Source: Cannabis sativa (lineage: Eukaryota; Streptophyta; Magnoliopsida; Rosales; Cannabaceae). From it: DNA of 64,000 nt. Made by a program: the position numbers and the translations under genes. This document shows positions 24,086-34,500 of the stretch, piece after piece (the first letter of the stretch is position 1; each line of letters begins with the position of its first letter). The stretch is from positions 88,174,027 through 88,238,026 of the forward strand of contig NC_083602.1 in the NCBI RefSeq assembly GCF_029168945.1. The letters run 5' to 3'. Below the pieces are notes generated by a model. The model worked only from the letters and a program-made list of their open reading frames with translations. It made no database searches and had not been told where the DNA came from.

Positions 24086-24732
24086 AAAAAAAAAAAAAAC
24101 TATTAACTTAAGGATGATCATCATTATAATTACAATAAACACCCAAAAAAAAATTGTACGGTAGAGACCCTATAATATATTGGGTTTGTTACTCATACAA
24201 ATCAATTTGCACAATTTATATAAAATCTAGTGTGACATTTATAATTAAAGAATTTCTAACCGAGTCACATTTTTTGTAATATTTTAATAAATAATATAAT
24301 GGCACATGTACAGTTATTAGTTAATCATATAAGGAAATTATTAATATATTAAAAAAGACTGAGGAAGTTTTTTTTTTTCTTCTCTACTTTAATTTAAACC
24401 CTTTATTAAAGAACTTTAACCTAATAGTGTTTTGGTGTAGTGGTAGATTAACTAATCACATTTTGTTTAATATATATTTCAAAAGCAGATAGCCACCTTA
24501 TCAATTTGGATATATAACACAAATAAGAATTTGATTGATAATATTTAAAATCTTTGGATCCTTTCCTAGAACCATCATATAAAACTTTTTTAATGGTAGC
24601 TTCCTTGCTTGATTGGTTGCATTGTAAATCTTAAACATTACTAGGGTTTTTTTTTTTTCTATGGTTATATTAATAATCAATTAAAAAAGTTATGCTCATT
24701 AATTTGTGACAGCAAAAATATTTATTGATCTT

Positions 24733-25041
24733 GGCGTTTGGTTGGAGGTAATGAAATGAAATGGAAAGGAAAGGAAATAATTTTCATTCTATTCCTTTGT
24801 TTGGTTGCATTTTAAAGTATTGGAATGGCATTCCAATGGAATGTTCTTTCCACCATTTTGGTGGAATGGCTATTCCATTTTAAAAAGGAAGGAATGACCA
24901 TTCCAATGTAACAAGAAAAAAAAATTAATTATTTTTTTATCAATTTTTTTTATGCATTTTAAATTTTATTCCATTCCATTCCTATTCTTATTCCCATTCT
25001 CATTCCTATTCCTATATTTTCATTCCTCTCAACCAAACGCC
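24733..25041. mobile_element. MITE family 1, copy 2
   Basis: Opposite orientation to the copies at 2371 and 48191. Terminal inverted repeats are best preserved here: ggcgtttggttggag on the left and ctcaaccaaacgcc on the right. The interior contains tattccattc-type words on both arms. Confidence 0.75.
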
Positions 25042-25147
25042 TCCTTAATTCCAAACACGATTGCATTGTTATCACCATGAAAGTTGAGCCGACATTGCTA
25101 CAAAATATATAAATATATATATTTATATTGTTGATGATATTATATTG

Positions 25148-25520
25148 AGAAATGCTAAAAAGTATTAGTGGTGTCTAGTATTTTTTTATGTGTTAATATT
25201 GTTATTGGTCTAATTGAATATCGAGTTACACATAGTTTAATATAATAATTTTTAAGAAACATCGCTAGTCAATCGTAAAGTGACATGTCTAGAGGTGCTA
25301 GGTACCACTAGTACGTAATAGTAACGCTCTATTATATTACTAATAAGATAAATGTTAAAGGGTATTGTTGTCTAACATTCTCTTAGGTATTAATAAATTT
25401 ATTGGTCTAATTAAATATAAAATCTTATATAATTTAATATAATAATTTTTAAAAAATATTACCAATTAATTACAAAATAACGTCTAAAAAAATACTTGAC
25501 AACTATTAGTGCCTAATCAC
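25148..25520. mobile_element. Two adjacent copies of a ~180-bp MITE (family 3)
   Basis: 25148-25332 and about 25345-25520 share the same layout: aatgctaaaaagtattagtg or a variant on the left, a middle with attggtctaattgaatat and ataatttaatataataattttta, and a right end with the inverted complement of the left. Further copies are at about 34940-35090, 43034-43210, 43280-43445 and 59536-59720. Non-coding. Confidence 0.65.
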
Positions 25521-26194
25521 CATAATAATCAATAATAATGTAAACCACTATAATGGGCGAAGTGAATTATTATTATTATTATTATTGTTTTCCGCCGTCC
25601 AAGTCTCTGAGTCAAAGTTAACAAAGTTTCAATTATATTGAATAAATTAATTATACATATAAAGAGAAAATAACAAAATAAAAACATGGGGATTTGTGAA
25701 GAAAATAATGGAATTTTCTCTTGCTTATAATAATTCTACAAATATATAAGATATAGATATTCCAAAACCTTTTGTCTGGTAATAATATATAAGTTGGTTA
25801 CATAAACTATAATAATTGAATAAAATTAAATTATAAAGTTAAAAAAGCAAAAAGACAAAAGAAGAAACAAAGAAACATGAAGTAGTCCCCACCATTGAAG
25901 TAGAGATATATTAGTAGTACTCTACTCTCTTCTTCTTCTTCTTCTTTTTACAACAAAAAGTAGAGTTGGTTGTCATCATTTGGTTTATTGTGAGGGAAAG
26001 GCATATTTTCCTCACCAACATGAAAACTACCACCAAACAATTGAGACATGTCAATTAGTATAACCAACATACATCTATATATATCAAACTTCTTTCTTTT
26101 TGCATACTTTTCAATTAGACTTTATTACCCATTAAACATGGAGTCATTAATAAATATTATTAATTTATTAAATTAACTAAAAGCAAGATTGTAT

Positions 26195-26619
26195 ATCTTA
26201 ATAACAACATCACTTATATTGAACACTCGATTTGAAAAAGAACAAGATACTGTAGCAAGACTATGAGCAACTATGTTAGTAAATTGTTTAATAATAATAA
26301 AAAAAAACGTTATTTAAAGATGCTAAAAATTTACAATAATCTTTTATAATAACCCCCAAAAAAGGTAGAGGTTCCGAATAGCTTGAACTGCTACGATGCA
26401 ATCTGGCTCCAACTTCACTTTCTGCCATGGTTGAGTTTTAATTCAGCTTAACATTTCCTTTATACAAAATGCTTCAGCCAAAACTGGAGCACATATACCA
26501 GCAAAACTGTTCGACTTAGCCATCACTAATTCTCCTTGAGAATCTCGAGCGGCTATATCATAACCAAACGCTGCTCGATCACAAAAAATAGTAGCATCAA
26601 CCATTACCTTGATTGACCA
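26195..26619 (-). pseudogene. LINE RNase H domain relic
   Basis: The minus strand from 26619 encodes a decayed RNase H domain of the type found at the C-terminus of plant L1-like LINEs. Acidic catalytic positions are recognisable as VDAT, LAEAF and EPDC, with RDSQGEL between the first two. An in-frame stop follows KEMLS. The tail VAHSLATVSCSFSNRVFN closes it near 26230. No RT or other LINE part was seen next to it. Confidence 0.75.
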
Positions 26620-26947
26620 ATAAAAAAAATTGACACACGGAGCTTTTTAAGGTGAGTACTAATAGAATTTTGAAATTTAAAAATTTAAGTATTTTTACTA
26701 CTATTTTTAAATTTTAGATATTAACAAATTGTGTATTTATATATGTTGCAAATTCTCATAAACAATAATCAATTATCATAGACTTACTAACAACAATAAT
26801 CAACGTATTGGGTAAGTAAGTGGGATAAAATAATCAACAATAATACTAATAATGCAGATATTTTATTATGCAAATACTTTTTTATTTTGTAAAACTTTTG
26901 GAAGAGATAATTAAATAGCTCTTAGTTCTCATTGCTAATTAATTTAT

Positions 26948-27444
26948 TAAGGTGTCGTTTGGTAATACTTTTGTTTTTTAATTTTTTAATCACAAAATGA
27001 AAGTAAAAAAATTGTTTTTAAAAAAATTATTTTTGAAAAATAAAAATGCGTTCTGTAACCACTTTTGTTTTTCAATTTTAAAAATAGAAAACAAAAGTGT
27101 ATTCTGTAAAGTTTATTTTTATTTTTATTTTTTAATTTTATTTAAGTCGGGTCTAGGTCCGGGGTCGGATTCGAGTTCAAGTCAAAAGTCGGGTTCAACG
27201 CTAGGGCCGTTGGGAGGGGATTTGGGTCCGAGTCTGGTCGTAATCCAAAAGATTGATTAAGAAAAAAAAACTGTTTAAAAAAATATTGAAAGTGATTTTT
27301 TTTTTTTTAAAAAAAATTTGATTTCTAATTATAAAATTGAAAAGTAAAAACAGTTTTATAAAACATGTTTTTGAAAAATATTTTCACTTTTCTACTTTTA
27401 AAAACAAAAAACTGATTAAAAAAGTATTACCAAACGACACCTAA
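26948..27444. mobile_element. Harbinger-type MITE with TAA target duplication and G-rich core
   Basis: Element 26951-27441 (491 bp). Left end GGTGTCGTTTGGTAATACTT and right end AAGTATTACCAAACGACACC are perfect inverted repeats. The trinucleotide TAA flanks it on both sides (26948-26950, 27442-27444), the signature of PIF/Harbinger (Tourist) elements. The two AT-rich arms complement each other, while the centre (about 27147-27245) is a G-rich block of gggtctaggtccgggg-like words, which looks like an internal insertion or captured repeat. No transposase. Confidence 0.92.
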
Positions 27445-28384
27445 GTTTATTATCTTTAATATTATCATTAGAAGCAAGCTAATTGAATTTAAAAACCATA
27501 TATATGTACATTCAAATGCATATAATAATTAATTGGTGTTATATTATATATTTAGTAACGCGTGCAATGTTCAAAAGAATGTGCCACTAAAATCAAAAGA
27601 CCAACTTATTATGTCTTATATTATAATGTTCATACAATTCATGAGACCAATTAATTAATTTTCAAACTATAAAAAAAAAGTGTATATATATGTATAATAC
27701 AACAAGTGCTTTTCCAAAGACAGTTTGTCGTCCCATGCCAGTAAAGGATCAAATATCAATACAAACAAAAGTTTTTCTCATATCCAAAAATTTGACCTTC
27801 TAAACAAAGCAAAATAGATCTAGCTATCAACATATATAACTTTGAATTGTTTCTTTTGAGTATATATACATACCTACAATGAATAGTTTTCAATCATTAA
27901 GTTTATCAAGTTTATATTAAACTTTAATCTAAATACATGTATTGTATTATTGCATCAAAATAAATCTGGAGAAAATATTAATATTGTGGATGGTGTATCA
28001 AACAAAATTAATATGAGGCTGATATATAACTAATTATTGATCCTCGATCACTTGCATGCATTTTTGCAACATATTGATTATATATGAGGGCGTGGTGTTT
28101 TCTAGTTTTAATTTGTTTTAATTAATTACTTATATCATTATTACACTAACACCACACTATATAAATATAATACATATATGCTATATTACATTCTCTCATG
28201 CCCTGATAATAATTATATATATGAAATGGTGTCTGATCATGATGAGGGAGAACTACACATATATTTCAGCAAATAATAATATCCTCTCATATTTCAATTT
28301 CTTAATTTGAACTCATTGTTTGGATAAATGTGAATGGGTTATTGAAATTGACGCTTTCTAAAAATATATTTATGACATTAAGGT
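27445..28384. other. Gene-free AT-rich DNA
   Basis: No coding region, RNA gene or clear repeat is supported. Confidence 0.35.
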
Positions 28385-28915
28385 AGTTTTTAGAACATCT
28401 CTAATAGCATCTCTTAAGATGCTAAAAATTTATACTTTATATAAAAATATAATATTTTATTTTAGGAAAATTATCCACTATCTTTTTTAATTTTTTTTTT
28501 TAAATTTACGGTTTGGGTTTCTAAAGTGGTCAGTGCTAGTTGCGATAGGGGTTTCAATACGATTTTTTATTGCAATTTAAGTTGTAGCGCTAGTTGCAAT
28601 AGAGGTTTTTATGTATAATTTCGTAAAAATACAAAAAAAAAAAAACTATTTAGAAGTGTAAAAATGAAACCAAAACCATAAATTTAAAAAAAAAAAAAAA
28701 AGTTTAAAAAATAGTATATGAAGTAATTCCCCTTTAATTTTTTATTAAAAAAAAATGAATAACATCAATGTTATTGCATAGTATCTATGCAAGTTTTTAG
28801 GATGACATCATTTTTTCTTTATTGGTATAATATCTCAATATTTTATCACATAATATATTCACATTCATTAAATATCTTCTAAATTTTTACCATTGAAAAT
28901 GTTCTTATAAGTCAA
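28385..28915. mobile_element. Nested MITEs
   Basis: An outer element has agaacatctctaatag at the left (about 28389) and the complement-like ccattgaaaatgttct at the right (about 28890). Inside it, about 28462-28733 forms its own inverted repeat: aaatttacggtttgggtt on the left matches aaccaaaaccataaattt on the right. Neither has coding capacity. The nesting order (inner younger) follows from the layout. Confidence 0.55.
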
Positions 28916-29408
28916 GAAGAATAAAATATAAGAATGTAAATAATAATATGAATGAAATAGAATATAATAAATTTAAAATGTATTTAAAAAATGATAAAAA
29001 AATTTAAATCTTACATTAGAATGAGTTTTCAAAATCGTGAAAAAGTTATTTAATTTGAATAATATTTTAATACTTTAAAATACAATTAAACCCTAAACCC
29101 TAAATAAATAAAGTAAAAAAAAATTTTTTTTCCTTTTATTAATTTCATTTTATTAACAAGAGTTAAGTAAACAAATTAAGGGCTTAGTGTCAGAGTTGCC
29201 AGCCAAGCTAAAAATCAATAAACAGATTTTTGATTTTAAACATAAGAACAATATATATAATTTGATTGTTCTTCCACAATGATGATGATCACACAGACCA
29301 AGACATAATTTGATCATTAATTATTTAAAAAAAGTACTAATAATAAATTAAATAACAATATTAAAAGTGTTACAAATGAAAATTAATTTAATTAATTAAG
29401 TAGAGTAG

Positions 29409-30690
29409 TCAAGCTGACCAAGGTGAAGTTGATGTTGTGGTTGTTTGTGGCCAGAGCTGAGCATTCTTCACCTTTGACACGCTTGCTAACACACCTAAAG
29501 GGCTTACATCTCCAATGACTGTCACTTTCTTTGATGCCAAGTCTGTACTGAATGATCTCACACCTATACACATATATTATCATTAATTTCAGGCACTGAA
29601 TCTAACCAGAATATCAAATTAATAAAGCACTTAATTATTAATCTAAAATTAATAATAAGTGTATGTGAAATTGAATAATTAAGATGACTAACCTTCCATT
29701 TTGGAGAGATGTTTTCTTACTTTACCTTCACAGCCCTTACAATGCAAAGATACCCTTAAAACCACAACCTGCAAATTCAAACCATTAAAAATATATATTG
29801 CCATTAACATCATACTAATGTGTTATATATTTATTTTCTTATATTATTTATTAAATTAAAATTATATAAAACAGTTAATATTAAGGACCGTCTAACACTA
29901 TTTAGGTATGATATTGTCCGTTTTGAACTTAAATCCTCACAGATTTATTTTTGGGTATCTTCTCAAAACGCCTCATTTCAATAAAGATAATGTCTATCCT
30001 TATATATCAACCAAATATACAATAACAATTTAATACTTCAGAAATGAATTTTCATTCAAATTTAAATAAAATACATGAAATAAAATTTATAATACATACC
30101 TGATGAGAGCTAGTAGATGAAGAAGAAGTACTCCTCATTAAAACAGAGGAGTCAATATTATTTGAGCTAAGGCTCCTATTACAAGAATTGGCGGGCGCCA
30201 GCTGAGTTGGCGTCCGCCGAACAACTGTCTTAACAGGAACGACACGTGGTCGATGATCCCCGACAGGCTCCTCCTCCTCTTCCGACAACAACAACCAATC
30301 TTCACTCAAAAGATAACGAGAAGAGCCAGAAGAAGGAGTAGTAGTAGTACCTTTCAAATCATAAATATCAGCTGAGCTTTTTCTACGTACCTCCTTATCA
30401 TTTTGCTTATTATTATTATTATTATTATAAGTAGTAGAAGAAGAAGAAGAAGAAGAACAGCTTTTTCTAGTCTTTTGGTGTTGATCGTAGTACTTGTAAG
30501 TTTTGGGGTTAAGTAGAAATAGTTGATTGTGAAGAAGCCGGTGATGATGATGAGATGTGGTTTGGTGGTGGTGGTGGTCGGCGGTGGGTGGTGGTTTATG
30601 GCTGCGGCGGACCATTGAACGTTGATCTATACTTGAGCATATGGCTGTGGATGCCGGAGAGGAACACAGAACATCCATTCTTTTCATCAT
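29409..30690 (-). CDS. NaKR-like: HMA-domain protein of the NaKR/HIPP type, 3 exons, 273 aa
   Basis: Exons are 30690-30100, 29768-29693 and 29563-29409, with GT..AG introns and a TGA stop at 29411-29409. Two ATGs start the frame (30690 and 30687); family members begin MKRMD.., so the second may be the true start. The N-terminal 197 residues are low-complexity: a conserved MDVLCSSPASTAICSSIDQR start, His-rich stretches (residues 38-53), poly-Ser, poly-Asn, and the motif RKSSADIYDL. The second and third exons form a heavy-metal-associated domain: VVVLRVSLHCKGCEGKV with the CxxC pair at Cys207 and Cys210, then VTVIGDVSPLGVLASVSKVK. Arabidopsis NaKR proteins of this layout act in phloem and affect sodium, potassium and long-distance signalling; metal binding through the CxxC is expected but not shown here. 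A dispersed repeat lies in intron 1. Confidence 0.93.
29876..30006. repeat. Dispersed plant repeat (tatgatattgtccg), copy 1, in NaKR intron 1
   Basis: The segment from aaggaccgtctaac to tgtctatccttatatat matches, with many substitutions, 53560-53680: both share gtatgatattgt, tcctcaca/ccttcaca, tttgggtatctt/tttggatatctt, acgcctc/agcctcgt and tatccttatata. I recognise this as a widespread angiosperm repeat phrase, but its class is unclear. Confidence 0.55.
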
Positions 30691-30814
30691 TATTATTAAT
30701 TGGATATATATATGATATAGTACTATGTTTTGTGTGAGAATGTATGTATATATATATATCTAGATGAATATCCAGTTACTTGAGGAGAAGAGAAACATGA
30801 TGTGTTTGAGTCTA

Positions 30815-30823
30815 CTTTTATAG
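30815..30823 (-). promoter_or_regulatory. TATA box of the NaKR-like gene
   Basis: The minus strand reads CTATAAAAG, 125-135 bp upstream of the start codon, which leaves a typical leader length of roughly 100 bases. The leader also carries TA-rich runs. Confidence 0.6.
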
Positions 30824-30947
30824 TACAAGTTAAAATAAAAGAAATTAGTAGTGGTATATAGGTCCCACAACAATAACAATTATAATTATATAGTGTAGTG
30901 TTGAATATAGATAGAGAGATAGCTAGAGAGAATTATATTAGGGTCAA

Positions 30948-31262
30948 TTTCACAAATGTACACAAACAATAAAAATACGGTTTCACAGAATTTTAAATAT
31001 GTTTACGATTTTTTTGATTTTATTTACATAAAATACGGTTTTTTTATGTTGAAATTTTGTTCATTTGTTGTTAATTTTTTGTTATATGTATGTTATTTTT
31101 TGTTGTTTTTTTGTTGTTATTTTGATGTTATATTTTCATGTTACTTTTATGTTGTTTTCTTGTTGATTTTATGTTGTTTTCGTATTATTTTTTGAAAAAC
31201 CGTAAAAATGTAAAAAAATATTCTTTGAACGTAAAAATGTAAATATTTTACAAAAAATAGTG
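30948..31262 (+). repeat. T-rich dispersed repeat, copy f
   Basis: The best-preserved copy: A-rich left part with aaaaatacggtttcacagaa, then alternating ttgttgtt, atgttattt and gttatttt words, then aaaccgtaaaaatgtaaaa and a right end tacaaaaaatagtgcc. The apparent plus-strand frame rich in Phe and Tyr is a by-product of the T-richness. It lies just upstream of the NaKR-like gene. Confidence 0.65.
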
Positions 31263-33540
31263 CCTTATGTAATTATTCCATTATATTAAGGGTGAATATT
31301 TGGAACTGATTGACCTTTTGTTAAGGGCTTTATATTTTTCAAAATGTACAAAATAGAAATTATGAAAGTTTTTTTTTAAAAATAAAAGTTAATAATAATT
31401 TAAGAGTTGATATGATAAAATTGTAGGGAATATATTTGTATGCTAGAAAATATATCTTTAAGTTTAAATTGGTTGTATTGAAAAAATTATAGAAAATTGA
31501 GCTCAAGTACTATTTGGAAAATACATTGACTAAATTGTTATTTTATAAAATACATGATCTAATCGATAATTTTTGTAAAATGTAGACTCTAAAATAGTAT
31601 TAATTATTATATTAAAAGCACTCAATATTATTATTATTCTTAAAAATTATTATTATTGTTGAATTAATTTGTTAGAGATATTTTTATAGTCATCCCCTTA
31701 TTTTTAAAAATACTTAAAAATGATAAAAAAAAAATTACAAAAATATAAATATACATGTTTTTTGTAATATTTTCACCGATTTTAATTTTTTATTTTATAA
31801 AATTACAAACAATTGTTTTCTCATTATTTTTACATTGCTGATATGAAAGCAACATTAAAACAAAATTGTTTCTAAAGAAAAAAAAATACAATTTAGGAAA
31901 TCTATAAAAAAATTGTCAAAATATAAAAGAAAGTGTGGTTTTAAGTCTTTTGTGTAGAAATCTCTTATTGTTATTGTCTGTGTAATTAATTTAATAATTT
32001 TTATTAATTATTAATCACTAGTAAAGTACCATTATATACTTAAGAGCAATATTACTCATGTTAAATAGATAAATGCTAAAGAATATTTTATTCTCCACTA
32101 GTTGCCTGATTTGTAGGACTTTGTTTTCCTTTAAATATATATATACTGCTTTTAGTGTCTTTTATATATTTACTTTTAATTTAATTCAATTTATATTAAG
32201 CATATTCTATGATAATAATTAACAATAGTATAACACTATATAGGCGATCTCTCTTGGAAGATTTTTGTGACTAGTATATGCTATGGACATGCATGCCTAT
32301 ATTAATTAACATTTCACTTTATTATATAGTCAGTCATGCCTAATTATGTTTCACTTTAATATATATATAAAATATTTAGTACTACTGACTCCCATTAAAT
32401 TTAGACAAGTGTGGGGTTTCACAAGTACCTTGTTCCAACTTGCTTAGAGCTTTTTCATAATTTTTGGCTAGCTATGATTACTATCACTAGACTGGGACAT
32501 GTAACTATATTATATCTATGTACACACATTTATATAGTAGCAGAAGAAAAGTTGCAAACTAGGCCAATAATCAGGTAATTATTTGTTTTGACAAGTCAAT
32601 GTTTTGACATATTATCTTTTTGGTCCTCGACTCAAGAGATACTACTTGTATGGATTCTTCTTAATATCTTTTAGCTAAGAGATACTAACGTTTTTGGGTT
32701 AATTTATGTATGTATTGTACGTACGTAGGTAACATTTAATTTAAATTAATTATTAGCTCAAATATTATTTGATAATTGTGACTTAATTTGTTAATTTGTA
32801 TAAGAGGACATAGGTCTAGCTAGTTTAAATTCTCTAAAAATGTATTACATCTCATATATGTGAGTGTAGTAATTAATCCACGGCTCTTATAAATTGTATA
32901 ATGATATTATCATATGTATGCATTTTAAATAATTTATAGTATCAAAAACTAAGTTCGAATTAAACCGTTAATAACATGACTTTTCGGCTCAATTGCACCA
33001 TCATCACCACCAACCGGGTTACTCTTTGCCACCACGAATGGCGGAGCCAGCTGAGAAAATTATGGAGGGGCAATATATGTCATAAAAATAATAAAAAAAA
33101 ACTTATTTTTATTTTTAATTATTTTTTACATTCATATTTAAAAAATTAAAAAATTTGGGGGCCGGGTTAAGGCTAGGACTCCCCGGCCCCCTTAGCTCAC
33201 CACCATTTCAACTTATGTTTTTTTTTCTTTATGTCTATATATATGTATAAATGTTGTGATTGAGTATATATATTCATTATATTGGGTAGTTTTCTTGTAT
33301 TATTACTCTTGCTATTTCTTGGTCTTGAGGAAGATGTAGAGTAAAATGAAAATAATGTTTTGTAGTTGTTTTAATTTGCTTTATTTTTATTAAAATATAT
33401 TTAAAATACTGAGCCAAATAAGTTAATTAGTGTATTCATTTCTTTCAAATAATTTACTATAACGTTTTCATTCTTTATAACTTAACAACAATTTAATTTT
33501 ATAAAAAAAAATTTGTTATTTATAACTTAATTAACAACAA
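31263..33540. other. Gene-free AT-rich DNA
   Basis: No gene is supported. About 31690-31960 weakly resembles the T-rich repeat. About 33036-33200 contains tggcggagccagctgag and a ggggccgggtt..ccccggccccc inverted pair, a phrase I associate with a common dispersed plant repeat; its ends are unclear. Confidence 0.4.
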
Positions 33541-33790
33541 AACTGCCTTAGTGATCTGGAATGAAGGAGACAGTTGTGAATTTCATAGAACAATGTTCAG
33601 AGATTTTCTCTCACAATTCCTTACTTTTTACCAACTTTGGGATTCCTATTTGTGCTATAAAAGGATCTCTAAAAAAGAGTGTGATATAATTATGGAAAAA
33701 ATAACTGCTAAAATTAAGATTTGGATCGGAACATTTCTTACGCATGGCCGGCGCGGTGCATTTCTTACCATAATGTCTAAATTTATTTTA
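33541..33790 (+). pseudogene. Small LINE reverse-transcriptase fragment
   Basis: The plus strand contains RISKKECDIIMEKITAKIKI at about 33660-33720, matching the segment after the RT palm in plant LINEs where ..KMTARIxxW.. precedes an SYAGR motif. The continuation LTHGRRGAFLTIMSKFIL is a plausible decayed form of it. The flanks are not recognisable. Confidence 0.5.
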
Positions 33791-34173
33791 AATGTCTGAG
33801 ATATTTAATTTCGGTAATTTTTCCAACAATGAGACAAATTCAGTGATTTTTTTTGGTGAATTTTTCAGTGTTGGTGACTTTTTTTTGGTAATAATAATTT
33901 TTCATATCTTCTCCGAAGATATTTGTTATTAGAAGTTTGATCAAAATTATTTATGGTTTTTTGTTTGGTTTCTCATCTTTTAAATTTTAATTATTTTTTA
34001 ATTACATATCTTTCTGCATTATTTATTTATGTTATATAAAAGTAAATTTTAAATTATTCTCCCACATTTATGAAAAACCCCCAATAAAATTGCTAATAGA
34101 TATGAAGTTTGGGAGGTTAAGAGAACAACTCCGAGAGTTAATTGTGATAAAAAGTAAAGTTTGGAGGGTTGAT

Positions 34174-34500
34174 CACTACAAAAAATAGCTATATTTAGAG
34201 GTAATTTTTTAGACATAACATAATTTTTTTGTGATTAAATATGACTTTTAGTTACAACAAAAAATTATTTGTGATTAAAATATATTATTTAGATATAAGT
34301 TGTCATTAATTTATTTTTAGTCACAACAAGTATATTGTGATTAAAAATACATTTAGTCACATAAATTGTAATTTTATGATTAATACATTTAGCTACAAAC
34401 TTTTTATTCACCACATTAATAATGATCAATGATTTATAATTAATTACAATTTTTTATTTTTACTCACAATAATTAAAAAATAAAAAAAATTATAATACTT
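34174..34500 (+). mobile_element. Terminus of a CACTA (En/Spm) transposon
   Basis: The segment starts CACTACAAAAAATAGC, the diagnostic CACTA end, and is followed by subterminal repeats in both orientations: tagtcacaa / ttgtgatta words at least six times. No matching TTTTTTGTAGTG end and no transposase were found within the window, so this is a fragment or a very degraded element. Confidence 0.6.

Noticed and set aside
25948..26049. A 33-codon minus-strand ORF starting MSQLFGG and ending in TAA
   Set aside because: It has an ATG and modest composition but no recognisable domain, no supporting splice sites or promoter. It could be a terminal exon of an unseen gene, but cannot be supported.
30956..31195. 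Phe/Tyr-rich open frame resembling a membrane peptide
   Set aside because: It is the T-rich dispersed repeat; other copies do not keep the frame.
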